From Pedobacter sp. AK013 (GTDB lineage Bacteria; Bacteroidota; Bacteroidia; Sphingobacteriales; Sphingobacteriaceae): a stretch of DNA of 64,000 bases. The translations under genes were made by a program, and so were the position numbers. Below are positions 51,813-60,882 of this stretch, in pieces; position 1 is the stretch's first letter; every line of letters begins with the position of its first letter. The notes under the pieces were generated by a model, which was given only the letters and a program-made list of their open reading frames with translations, ran no database searches and was not told the DNA's origin. Location: NCBI RefSeq assembly GCF_014205835.1, contig NZ_JACHCQ010000027.1, positions 37,017 through 101,016 on the forward strand, read 5' to 3'.

Positions 51813-52334
51813 TATTTATCGTAGTTATAGGTTTGTTTTACCCGGTAAGTCTGCTCAAGGAAGGAAGATAATGAATTCCGATCAATAGGTAAAACCTTCT
51901 AACACTTAGATCATGTATAATTTACATCAATTTTTTTTCGGCTTCTTCCGGACTGCAAATCAATACCAACAAATAAATTAAATAACCAATGCGGCAGACA
52001 TAACCCTGATTTAAGCATTGGTTTTGGTGCGCTTGCTTGTTTTAAAGTCTTTTATCGGGTTAAAGCGGATAACGGGGCTGCTGCTACCGAAGTACTACTA
52101 AGCATTCATTTCCAAAAAAATATAAAGGATATTAAATTATATTGTGGCCAGTTTTTTTCACAGACTCTTTATCTAAGCCTTAATATAAATGGGAGCGCAA
52201 TTCGGTACTATTATCAAGGTTTCTTCCCGCTTTCCGTTTTACTTCGTGCTCACTGCAATCGGGGCTACGTGGCGTAACCTGTAATAAGATTATAGGCTGG
52301 GTGTCGGTTTTCAAAAAAGAATAAATAGGAATTA
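51813..52334. other. 522-bp gene-free stretch
   Basis: No credible coding frame was found on either strand. The stretch contains a short reversed copy of the TAGCCCCGATTGC repeat at 52224-52267, listed separately. The rest is AT-rich and shows no hairpin long enough to call. Confidence 0.5.
52224..52267 (-). repeat. Intergenic repeat TAGCCCCGATTGC, reversed and shortened copy
   Basis: On the minus strand it reads TAGCCCCGATTGCAGTGAGC and continues to AAAACGGAAAGCGGGA. It matches the ends of the copy at 22396-22459 but lacks part of its middle. Confidence 0.6.
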
Positions 52335-53426
52335 TTAATCTGTCGCCAGTTTTTTCTTTTTCCTAAACCTTTTCATCTGCCCCATGTGCACTGTGGGGAT
52401 ATTATCGCCGAGTAATTTACCCCAGGGTTTAAGTCCATCAATCCGATCAAAGATAATTTTCAATACCGCAATAAATGGAATGGATAGGAACATGCCCGGT
52501 ATGCCCCAAAGCGCGGCATCCATTAACACAATTATGATAGAAATAAGGGCATTGATCTGTACTTTGCTCGAAACAATTCGCGGTACAAGGATATTGTTAT
52601 CAATAAACTGGATCAGTGCATAAGCACCTATAATTAAGAGCTGGGTAGTAAAGCCATCTTTGGTAAGGGTAGCCATTAATACGGGCAAAGCAATGGCTAT
52701 AATGCCGCCAATGTAAGGGAGCAGGTTTAGTATTGCCCCTATAACACCAATGAGGATGGCATTTGGTACACCAAGAAGAAGCAGGGCTGCAGCGTTCATT
52801 ACGGCAACAATAGAAGTTTCGATCAATAAACCGATAATATAGCTTTGGACTGCCGCTTTCGTTTCGCCTAAAATCTCGGCAACTTTTTTTGTGTTTTCTT
52901 CTGAAAAAACTTCGTAAATAAAATTAAGGATCAATGTTTTATATAGTAAGATCAGAAAGGTATAAACCGGGATTAGGAAAACCACACTGAGCACACCCAT
53001 TAGGCCACTTAAAGTTTGACCAATTAAGGCTTTGCTGCCGTTTGCCGCATCATTAAGCATTTGCATCTGCTTCTGCGTGGAGATACCAAAGGTGCTTTGT
53101 AACCAACTCCTGATCTGCTCAAGCAATTGCGATAATTTTTGTTTAATGCTGTCCAGGTCATCAAAGAAGTGGGCCACTTGTGAGGATAGAAAATAGACTA
53201 TGGCAATAACAACCACAATACCGATAATCATCGCAAGTATAATGCTGACTATTTTGGGCATTTTTCTTTCGAAACGATTGGTAAGCGGGTTGAGCAATAT
53301 CGCAATCAGGGCTGCGAAAGCAAGTGGCACAAGAATATCTCTCAGCACACTCATCATAAATACTGTAATTACTAATCCTAAAAGAATTACAGGTGCTTTG
53401 ATGTAAAATGGGTATGTTTTAAGCAT
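52335..53426 (-). CDS. AI-2E family transporter
   Basis: A 363-residue membrane protein of the AI-2E (PerM/YdiK) family with about eight helices. A block near 15-75 is followed by a central cytoplasmic/periplasmic part with a coiled-coil-like segment (DDLDSIKQKLSQLLEQIRSWLQ, quoted as DDLDSIKQKLSQLLEQI and RSWLQ). The characteristic GLLIETSIVAVMNAAALLLLGVPNAILIG and YIGGIIAIALPVL run follows, quoted as MNAAALLLLGVPNAILIG and YIGGIIAIALPVL. Some members export autoinducer-2 and others are Na+/H+ antiporter-like, so the substrate is open. It is monocistronic. Confidence 0.9.
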   Translation of the reverse strand: MLKTYPFYIKAPVILLGLVITVFMMSVLRDILVPLAFAALIAILLNPLTNRFERKMPKIVSIILAMIIGIVVVIAIVYFLSSQVAHFFDDLDSIKQKLSQLLEQIRSWLQSTFGISTQKQMQMLNDAANGSKALIGQTLSGLMGVLSVVFLIPVYTFLILLYKTLILNFIYEVFSEENTKKVAEILGETKAAVQSYIIGLLIETSIVAVMNAAALLLLGVPNAILIGVIGAILNLLPYIGGIIAIALPVLMATLTKDGFTTQLLIIGAYALIQFIDNNILVPRIVSSKVQINALISIIIVLMDAALWGIPGMFLSIPFIAVLKIIFDRIDGLKPWGKLLGDNIPTVHMGQMKRFRKKKKLATD

Positions 53427-53609
53427 TTTTAGATAGGTTCATCGTTCAAGAACCAAAAGATAATAAAATTGTTTTAAAATTTTTCAGCTGTTTAATGATT
53501 AGAAAAGCAAGACATCATTATTTTTGGTTTCAATTCTCAGAAATGGCAAACAATATCCAGTTATTTTATAAATTTAGCACCGCATTATAATAATAATTAA
53601 AAACTGCCC

Positions 53610-54428
53610 ATGAAAAATAGCTTTTTAATAACCGCCTGTTTGTTTTTGTTTAACCATGTTTTAAGTGCTGCTGAAGTAGATACCGCTTTAACCTATAGTA
53701 AATCGATGAACAAAAATATTAAAGCAGTGGTAATTAAGCCCGATAGCTATAAAACTGGAAAAACTTTTCCGGTGGTTTACCTGCTCCATGGCGCAGGAGG
53801 TAACTATGCAGAATGGGCCAAAAAAGTACCGGCGATTAAAAACCTTGTCGATCAATATCAATTTATTGTGGTATGCCCTGATGGTAATGTAACCAGTTGG
53901 TATTTCGATAGTCCGGTAGATGCTAAATGGAAATATGAAACCTATGTGGCTAAAGAGTTGGTGGGTTATATAGATGAACATTATAAAACCATTGCCGAAA
54001 AAAGAGGTAGAGGCATTACGGGGTTGAGTATGGGTGGCCATGGTGCATTATACCTGGCTATTAAACACCAGGATGTATATGGGGCTGTAGGCAGCATGAG
54101 TGGCGGTGTAGATATTAAACCTTTCCCGAACGGCTGGGATATTTCAAAAAGATTAGGTGAACAGGACGAGTTTCCGGAGCGCTGGAAACAGAACAGTGTA
54201 ATTGATATGGTTTACCTGATTAAACCCGGATCGCTGGCTATTGCTTTTGAATGTGGCATAGACGACTTTTTTTATAAAATGAATGTACGCCTGCATGATG
54301 AACTATTGTATAACAATATTCCGCATGATTTTACCACCAGACCCGGTGTACACAATTGGGATTATTGGGCGAATGCCATTAAGTTTCAAAGCGTTTTTTT
54401 TGATAATTATTTTAACCGTAAACCTTAG
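53610..54428 (+). CDS. Secreted alpha/beta hydrolase, esterase D/feruloyl esterase type
   Basis: A 272-residue protein with a signal peptide (about 1-20, cleavage near VLSAAE). The esterase fold is shown by VVYLLHGAGGNYAEWAKK, the oxyanion loop, and by the nucleophile elbow GLSMGG with Ser140. An Asp appears in FECGIDDFFY, and the His in RPGVHNWDYW completes the triad. Family members hydrolyse esters such as feruloyl or acetyl groups on glycans. The gene stands alone upstream of the SusCD operon. Confidence 0.9.
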   Translation: MKNSFLITACLFLFNHVLSAAEVDTALTYSKSMNKNIKAVVIKPDSYKTGKTFPVVYLLHGAGGNYAEWAKKVPAIKNLVDQYQFIVVCPDGNVTSWYFDSPVDAKWKYETYVAKELVGYIDEHYKTIAEKRGRGITGLSMGGHGALYLAIKHQDVYGAVGSMSGGVDIKPFPNGWDISKRLGEQDEFPERWKQNSVIDMVYLIKPGSLAIAFECGIDDFFYKMNVRLHDELLYNNIPHDFTTRPGVHNWDYWANAIKFQSVFFDNYFNRKP

Positions 54429-54674
54429 AATTGGTTATTGGCTGCTGGTTTAAGTAGTTGTTCTCTTTTTTCTTATTGATAAACAGTGATTTGTAGAATT
54501 GTTTAAAATTGAAATTTTGATCTGTGGTTGAAATCATACATTTTGAATTAAAATTGATACGTGATTTAGTCTAAAAATTAACTTTTAGATTACATACAAA
54601 ATAAAGACTTACCATATTTTTGGCCGTTCTCGAAATCTTATTTATAAAACAGGAAACGAAGATTTAAAACCAAA

Positions 54675-54929
54675 ATGAAATACTTAGTCAAAGAAATCAG
54701 TGACGGAAACTGCGATATCACGTTATTGCCAGAAAACCTGAATGATAGAAATCTTTTAGCAGAAACAACGAAAAGCCTTCAGCACGATTACCAAGAAACT
54801 ATCCAATCGCATTACGAACATGCATTGAAAAATGAAGTTCATGATAATGCTACATTTGTTTCCTTAAATAAAGAAGAAAGTAATTATCCGAAAAGAGTAA
54901 ATGTAAATTACCAGATTATGCTAAGTTAA
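54675..54929 (+). CDS. Small unknown protein
   Basis: An 84-residue protein without signal or membrane helix. It has a helical, Glu/His-rich middle (LAETTKSLQHDYQETIQSHYEHA) and no recognised motif. A strong terminator at 55018 follows on the same strand, and a 246-bp non-coding stretch precedes it, which supports a real transcription unit. Its function is unknown. Confidence 0.65.
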   Translation: MKYLVKEISDGNCDITLLPENLNDRNLLAETTKSLQHDYQETIQSHYEHALKNEVHDNATFVSLNKEESNYPKRVNVNYQIMLS

Positions 54930-55017
54930 ATCGATAATTTCTGGCCAAGTAACTGCCAAAGGAGAAAACTAAAGCTTGAGAAATTGACTGTAAAAAATTC
55001 TCCATCAGGCAACCGAA

Positions 55018-55056
55018 TAAAAGGGCTGTTCGATTTTTTCGAGCAGCCCTTTTTAT
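55018..55056 (+). terminator. Rho-independent terminator of the small unknown gene
   Basis: AAGGGCTGTTCGA (55021-55033) pairs with TCGAGCAGCCCTT (55039-55051) with one G-T wobble, and TTTTATTTTG follows. The stem plus T-rich tail is a good factor-independent terminator 91 bp after the stop of the 84-residue gene. Confidence 0.85.
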
Positions 55057-55222
55057 TTTGTCGTAAAAAGGACAGATGCTTTATGTAACATATGGTGCAA
55101 GTAATCTGAAAGACTTCTAAAGCGTTTGAGGGATAATTTAGCACCTAGAATGATTTGGGTTAAAATATGGTTGTTTTGTGTTAAGATACGGTGCTTATTG
55201 TAGCGAGATAGTATATATATTT

Positions 55223-55247
55223 AATAAACGTTGATTAGACGTTTATT
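55223..55247. promoter_or_regulatory. Inverted repeat operator candidate, distal copy
   Basis: AATAAACGT, spacer TGATTAG, ACGTTTATT: perfect 9-bp arms around 7 bases. Its centre lies 76 bp before an ATGAGTAACAG start. It matches the proximal copy in arms and spacer length. Confidence 0.65.
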
Positions 55248-55310
55248 GAATGCTTATTATCTTTAAGGGTGAGAATAAGTATCACTAGCCATTAACCAAA
55301 TAAAACTAAT

Positions 55311-55352
55311 ATGAGTAACAGTCCAATCCGCTATAGGCAAGCGCCTATTTAA
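55311..55352 (+). other. Short 13-codon leader ORF resembling the susC start
   Basis: ATGAGTAACAGTCCAATC reads MSNSPIRYRQAPI and then stops. It begins like susC (MSNKQGLNPK), and the bases before it (ATTAACCAAATAAAACTAAT) resemble those before the susC ATG (ATTAAACCAAATAATATT). It may be a leader peptide or the vestige of a duplicated gene start. Confidence 0.4.
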
Positions 55353-55453
55353 AAGTCTTTTAAAATCAGCAGTATCATTTATTCAGATAAGGGATATGTT
55401 TAAACGGAAAAGGTTTAAGGCTTCGCTTTATGCCACATTTCCTTGCTTATTTT

Positions 55454-55478
55454 AATAAACGTTGTTTTGACGTTTATG
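55454..55478. promoter_or_regulatory. Inverted repeat operator candidate, proximal copy
   Basis: AATAAACGT, spacer TGTTTTG, ACGTTTATG: the arms pair at 8 of 9 positions. It has the same spacer length as the distal copy, 231 bp away centre to centre. It lies 74 bp before the susC start codon and probably binds the operon's regulator. Confidence 0.65.
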
Positions 55479-55551
55479 ATTGATCTTGAAAAGGAAAGGG
55501 AATGTTATGTCCGTTTAAAACCATCTAAAAACTATTAAACCAAATAATATT

Positions 55552-58500
55552 ATGAGCAACAAACAAGGGTTAAATCCAAAAATTCGTAATCTGCCTGATT
55601 TACTGACCGGTTCTCTCAAAATTATGATATCACCAGTTATGAACAGACAGCAAAAAATGAAGAAAATTAAATCCGGCTTTAACAATAGGGGATTAGCAAA
55701 ATACTTGATGCTTTTTCTCACCTTTTTAAGTATTAATGCCATGGCCCAGAATTCGATAACGGTTAAAGGTATTGTTAGGGATACAACAAGCGGACTCCCG
55801 GGTGCCGTGATCAAAATTGTGGGGGCTGCAAATCAAGGAACCGCTACAGATAATTTTGGCCGATTCGAAATTAGGGCTGCAAAGTCGGCCACACTTTCCA
55901 TTACCTGTATAGGATTTAAGCCAAGGCAAATTTCACTTGCCTCGCAATCAGTTAATGCAAGCAATGTAATTACTTTGGACATCAAGCTTGAAAGCGCTAC
56001 CACAGAATTACAGGAAGTTGCAGTAACCGGATTTGGTAATACACAGAAAAAAGCGAGTATGGTTAGTTCGATCACCACCGTAAATGTGAAAGATTTGAAA
56101 ACTCCTTCATCGAACCTGACCAATGCTCTTGCCGGGCGTATTGCCGGAATAATTGCTTTTCAGAGCAGTGGCGAACCGGGATTGGGTACTGATAACTCTA
56201 CTTTCTATATCCGTGGTTTATCTACGTTTGGGGCTGGTAAAAGAGACCCGCTTATTCTGATTGATGGGGTAGAATCAACACCTACCGATATGGCACGCCT
56301 GCAACCAGATGATATCTCAGATTTTTCTGTATTGAAAGACGCTGCGGCCTCTTCGGTTTACGGCGCAAGGGGAGCAAATGGCGTTGTGCTTATTAATACC
56401 AAAATGGGAATGAACGCAAAGCCACAGTTTAATTTCAGGGTAGAGAATAGAATATCGAGGAATACGAGGGATTATGAGTTTGCTGATAATATTACCTACA
56501 TGAGAATGGCCAATGAGGCTTCAATAACACGTACGCCAAACGGCATTGAGCCCTATTCCCAAAATAAAATCAACAGCACTGCTGCCGGCGAAGATCCTTA
56601 TCTGTACCCGAATAATAATTGGTTAGACCAGCTTATCAAAAAGCAAACGGTTAACCAGGGCTACAACTTGAATATAGCAGGGGGCTCTAATCGTGCCAGG
56701 TATTACATAGCAGGTACCTTAAACCGCGATAACGGTAATTTAAAAGTGAACCCGATTAATAATTTTAATAATAATATTAGTCTGACCAACTATTCTATCC
56801 GGTCTAACATAGATTTCGATCTCACCAAGTCTACAGTATTGATTATCCGTATGTATGGCCAATTTGATGATTATCAGGGCCCAATAGGTGGAATGGATGG
56901 TAACAGACGTATCTCTGGTGGCGAGCAAACTTTCAGGAATGCGTTAAATGCAAATCCGGTTATGTTCCCAGCCGTGTATCCATCAGACAAGTTGCCTTTC
57001 ATTGAGCATCCGCTTTTTGGTTCTGCTCAGACACGTAATACCGACTTGAGTCTAAGTTCTACCTTGTATACAAATCCTTATGCGGAGATGGTAAAAGGCT
57101 ATCAGGTTTATAAAACCTCGAATCTGCAGCCCCAGTTGGAATTAAAACAGGATTTGGCTAGTCTAACAAAAGGCTTAAGTGCACGGGCAATGGGGTATTT
57201 GCGTAGGACTTCTTATTACAGGGTAAATAGAAATTACAACCCGTTTTTTTATTCTGCAGTGATCAATCCTCAGGATCAATCGTATAATTTAACCGCATTA
57301 AATGATGGCGGACAAAATTCAATAGGTACGGTTGGGACAGAAGTGTTGAATTTTACCAGGGATGCAAAGGATATTGATTCCAGGATGTGGCTGGAAGGTT
57401 CGGTGAATTACAATAGGACTTTTAAGGATAAACATGCGGTTGGAGGTATGCTTGTTTCTTATCTTTCAGATTATGAAAACGCCAATGTTGATGAGCTGAT
57501 CCAGTCTTTACCTTCAAGAAATGCTGGTGTTTCAGGAAGGTTCTCTTATGGTTATGACGACCGGTATCTTGCAGAGTTTAACTTCGGTTACAATGGGTCA
57601 GAGCGTTTCGACATCCGTAACCGTTGGGGTTTCTTCCCATCAATCGGTGTTGGCTATAGGATTTCGAATGAAAAGTTTTTCGAACCGCTGAGGGGTGTGA
57701 TCTCTAATCTTAAATTTAGGGCTACATACGGTGTTGCCGGAAATGATGCCATTGGGAATGTGGGAGACCGTTTCTTTTATATGTCGAGGGTAAGTTTAAA
57801 CGATAATAGTTATGGCGCCTCTTTTGGCCGAAATGACGGAGCCCCGATCTATAGCCGTCCTGGTGTTTCCATATCCAGGTATGCAAATGCTGACATTTCT
57901 TGGGAAAGGTCTACCCAGTTAAATATTGGAATGGATTTGACAGTAGGAAAGGGAGTTGATGTAGTAGTTGATGTTTTCAAGCAGAAACGAACCAACATTT
58001 TGCAGCCTGTTGCAAATATTGATAATGCAGCAGGTTTAATGGCAACAACTTTTTCCAACTTCGGAGATGGTACATCCAAAGGTGTAGATATGTCTGGTAG
58101 CTATAGGGCAAATATTTCCCGCGATTTTTCAATCAATGCCAGAGGTACTTTTACCTACGCTACAACCAAGATCGGTAAGATTGATGAATTGCCTTATCCT
58201 GCATCGCTATCTTATCTATCCAGAAAAGGAACAGCATTTAATCAGGCCTTTGGCTATATAGCTGAAAGGTTGTTTATTGATGATGAAGAAGTTGCCAATT
58301 CTCCCGTTCAGTTTGGCGATCGCGGCCTTAAGGCAGGAGATATCAAATATAGAGATATAAATGGCGATGGGGTTATCAATACTGATGATCAGGTTCCACT
58401 GGGTTACCCTACAGAACCAGAAATTACCTATGGTTTCGGATCTAGTTTCAGGTATAAGAAATTTGATTTCAGTTTTTATTTTCAGGGATCTGCCCGCTTT

Positions 58501-58896
58501 TCGTTTTTCATAAACTCGAACCAGGTTCAGCCATTTTATCAGAATGGTGGTTATCAGACAGGTTTGCTAAAGGCAATTGCCGACAATTATTGGACTGAGA
58601 CAAATCCTAATCTTTATGCCTTTTGGCCAAGATTGAGCACCTGGAGGGTGCCTAGCAATAATGTCACATCAACCTGGTGGATGAGGAATGGCAATTTTCT
58701 TAGATTAAAAAATGTGGAATTTGGATATACCTCGGAGATTAAAAAACTGAATGTGAGAAGTGTCCGCCTTTATTTGTCGGCAACCAACCTTTTCATATTG
58801 AGTAAGTTCAAGATGTGGGATGCAGAAATGCGTGGCAACGGAATGAACTACCCACTCCAATCGCTTTATAACCTAGGCTTGCAGGTAAGTTTATAA
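55552..58896 (+). CDS. SusC/RagA family TonB-linked outer-membrane protein
   Basis: A 1114-residue glycan importer. A hydrophobic signal segment lies at about residues 45-63 (LAKYLMLFLTFLSINAMAQ), unusually far in if ATG 55552 is used. Inner starts at 55639 and 55657 (MKKIKSGF) would shorten the n-region. A CarboxypepD_reg-like domain (KGIVRDTTSGLPGAVIKI) follows, then the plug with LAGRIAGIIAFQSSGEPG and YIRGLSTFGAGKRDPLILID. The long beta-barrel runs to a terminal aromatic-rich end (SLYNLGLQVSL). It takes polysaccharide fragments across the outer membrane with the SusD lipoprotein encoded next (17-nt gap). Regulation by the upstream inverted repeats is inferred. Confidence 0.93.
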   Translation: MSNKQGLNPKIRNLPDLLTGSLKIMISPVMNRQQKMKKIKSGFNNRGLAKYLMLFLTFLSINAMAQNSITVKGIVRDTTSGLPGAVIKIVGAANQGTATDNFGRFEIRAAKSATLSITCIGFKPRQISLASQSVNASNVITLDIKLESATTELQEVAVTGFGNTQKKASMVSSITTVNVKDLKTPSSNLTNALAGRIAGIIAFQSSGEPGLGTDNSTFYIRGLSTFGAGKRDPLILIDGVESTPTDMARLQPDDISDFSVLKDAAASSVYGARGANGVVLINTKMGMNAKPQFNFRVENRISRNTRDYEFADNITYMRMANEASITRTPNGIEPYSQNKINSTAAGEDPYLYPNNNWLDQLIKKQTVNQGYNLNIAGGSNRARYYIAGTLNRDNGNLKVNPINNFNNNISLTNYSIRSNIDFDLTKSTVLIIRMYGQFDDYQGPIGGMDGNRRISGGEQTFRNALNANPVMFPAVYPSDKLPFIEHPLFGSAQTRNTDLSLSSTLYTNPYAEMVKGYQVYKTSNLQPQLELKQDLASLTKGLSARAMGYLRRTSYYRVNRNYNPFFYSAVINPQDQSYNLTALNDGGQNSIGTVGTEVLNFTRDAKDIDSRMWLEGSVNYNRTFKDKHAVGGMLVSYLSDYENANVDELIQSLPSRNAGVSGRFSYGYDDRYLAEFNFGYNGSERFDIRNRWGFFPSIGVGYRISNEKFFEPLRGVISNLKFRATYGVAGNDAIGNVGDRFFYMSRVSLNDNSYGASFGRNDGAPIYSRPGVSISRYANADISWERSTQLNIGMDLTVGKGVDVVVDVFKQKRTNILQPVANIDNAAGLMATTFSNFGDGTSKGVDMSGSYRANISRDFSINARGTFTYATTKIGKIDELPYPASLSYLSRKGTAFNQAFGYIAERLFIDDEEVANSPVQFGDRGLKAGDIKYRDINGDGVINTDDQVPLGYPTEPEITYGFGSSFRYKKFDFSFYFQGSARFSFFINSNQVQPFYQNGGYQTGLLKAIADNYWTETNPNLYAFWPRLSTWRVPSNNVTSTWWMRNGNFLRLKNVEFGYTSEIKKLNVRSVRLYLSATNLFILSKFKMWDAEMRGNGMNYPLQSLYNLGLQVSL

Positions 58897-58913
58897 TATA
58901 ATATCTAACGGAA

Positions 58914-60860
58914 ATGAATAAGAAAAAAATAATTGCATTAGCTGTCGTTTTCACAGTCTTTTGTAGCATAACATCCTGCAAAAAGTATCTGGATATTGTT
59001 CCAGACAATGTTGCCGTGATCGAAAATGCGTTCAAACTTCGCATCGAAGCTGAAAAATACCTCTTTACCTGTTATTCTTACTTACCTAAAAATGGCGATG
59101 GCTGGTTCAATGCCGGCATGATGGCGGGTGATGAAATCTGGTTGCCCCAAACAGACAAGGCCCATTGGCATCCAGCCTTTCAGATAGCCCAGGGCGAGCA
59201 AAATAGAAGCAGACCCTTATTTAACGAATGGGGTGGAGACTTAAAAGGAGGGGATGGAAGATATAATTATCTCATGATGTTCAGGGCCATCCGCCATTGC
59301 AACATCTTTCTTCAAAACATCAAAGACCCAACAAAGGCCCCCGATCTGGGAATAGCTGAAAGGGAAAGATGGATCGGAGAAGTAGAATTTTTGAAAGCCT
59401 ATTACCACTATTATCTGATGAGGATGTACGGCCCTATACCGCTTATTGATGTAAATGCACCAGAATCCTCAGATCCTGAAGGGCTTTATTATAAACGCGC
59501 CCCAATAGATGAGACGGTAAATTACCTCTCTGCTCTTTTAGATGCGGCAACTGAAAAGCTACCACAACGGATTTCTGATGAGAATAAAGAGCTGGGTAGA
59601 ATAACCAAACCCATTGCGCTTGCTGTTAAAGCAAAACTCCTTTTGATGGCAGCAAGCCCGCTATTTAATGGGAATTCGGATTATGCAGGCTTTAAGGATA
59701 AGGAAAATACGACATTTTTCAACCCGGTGTTTGATCTTAAAAAATGGGAAAAGGCAAGGGATGCAGCCAAAGCAGCAATAGCGTCTGCGGAGTTAAATGG
59801 CAATGCCCTTTACACTTATACTAATGATTCCTATGCCTTAAGCGCAGAAACAAAAACTCAATTGAACATCCGCAATTCGGTAACCACCAGATGGAGTACG
59901 GAGCACGTTTGGGCACTTTCAAACAGTTATTTTGTGAATGAAGCCCTTTGTATGCCACCGATGGCAGGCATCGCTAATGTAGATAGGTTCCAGTTACAGG
60001 GTGTTTGGGGAGCTCCGTTAAAAATTGCGAAAATGTTCTACAGCAAAAACGGTGTGCCCATTGATGAAGATAAAACACTTGATTTTGCCAATTATATGCA
60101 AACCAGGGTAGCAACCACTGCCGAGCGTTTTACAATTGAACCTGGATTTGCAACAGCAAGACTTAATTATGATCGTGAACCAAGATTTTATGCAGATCTG
60201 GGCTTTGATGGAAGTAAATGGTATATGAAGGATGCGACCAGCACAAGTAGCGATGTAAACTCGGTATACGTTCAATCAAAAAATGCAGAGCGATCTGGAT
60301 TCGGCCACTTTACCAATTGGAACGAAACGGGTTATTTTATTAAAAAACTCGTTCATTGGGAGTCAACTACAAATACCAACAATGCCCCAAGCTGGAAGAC
60401 TTACCCTTGGCCGGAAATAAGACTGGCTGATCTCTATTTGATGTATGCTGAGGCTTTAAATGAACTGGAACCCGGTTCTGCTACTGCAATCAGCTATATA
60501 GATCGTGTGAGGACCAGGGCAGGATTAAAAGGTGTTGTAGAATCATGGACCAATTATTCTAAGAATCCGGCCAAATATACCAGCCAAAATGGCCTCCGCG
60601 AAATTATTCGAAGGGAGCGCCTGATCGAACTTGCATTTGAAGGTCAACGTTTCTGGGATCTCCGCAGATGGAAACTGGCTGCCGAGGAGCTTAATAAGGA
60701 TATCACTGGCCTAAGTGTTTTGGGCAAGACAACTGAGAGTTATAATATCGAACGAACTATTTTCAACCAAACATTTATAGCGCCAAGGGACTATTTATGG
60801 CCGATTGGAGACAATGAAATCAGAAAGAATCCAAAACTGGTAGAAAACCCGGGATGGTAG
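58914..60860 (+). CDS. SusD/RagB family nutrient-uptake lipoprotein
   Basis: A 648-residue lipoprotein with Cys22 lipobox (CSITSC). It has the typical TPR-rich SusD architecture. RAIRHCNIFLQNI is an early helix. GEVEFLKAYYHYYLMRMYGPIPLID is the hallmark segment, quoted as GEVEFLKAYYHYYLMRMYG and PIPLID. REIIRRERLIELAFEGQRFWDLRRW, quoted as REIIRRERLIELAFEG and QRFWDLRRW, and IGDNEIRKNPKLVENPGW mark the C-terminus. It binds the glycan on the cell surface and passes it to SusC. It has the usual order and tight spacing. Confidence 0.95.
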   Translation: MNKKKIIALAVVFTVFCSITSCKKYLDIVPDNVAVIENAFKLRIEAEKYLFTCYSYLPKNGDGWFNAGMMAGDEIWLPQTDKAHWHPAFQIAQGEQNRSRPLFNEWGGDLKGGDGRYNYLMMFRAIRHCNIFLQNIKDPTKAPDLGIAERERWIGEVEFLKAYYHYYLMRMYGPIPLIDVNAPESSDPEGLYYKRAPIDETVNYLSALLDAATEKLPQRISDENKELGRITKPIALAVKAKLLLMAASPLFNGNSDYAGFKDKENTTFFNPVFDLKKWEKARDAAKAAIASAELNGNALYTYTNDSYALSAETKTQLNIRNSVTTRWSTEHVWALSNSYFVNEALCMPPMAGIANVDRFQLQGVWGAPLKIAKMFYSKNGVPIDEDKTLDFANYMQTRVATTAERFTIEPGFATARLNYDREPRFYADLGFDGSKWYMKDATSTSSDVNSVYVQSKNAERSGFGHFTNWNETGYFIKKLVHWESTTNTNNAPSWKTYPWPEIRLADLYLMYAEALNELEPGSATAISYIDRVRTRAGLKGVVESWTNYSKNPAKYTSQNGLREIIRRERLIELAFEGQRFWDLRRWKLAAEELNKDITGLSVLGKTTESYNIERTIFNQTFIAPRDYLWPIGDNEIRKNPKLVENPGW

Positions 60861-60882
60861 TATTTATTTAAAGATAAGAATC

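Larger units (their letters stand above)
54930..55551. other. Region upstream of susC: terminator, then duplicated operator and start
   Basis: The first ~130 bp carry the terminator of the small gene. From 55093 the DNA is AT-rich and holds two matching inverted repeats (55223-55247 and 55454-55478). The first is followed by a short aborted start resembling that of susC. No full gene was found. Confidence 0.6.
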
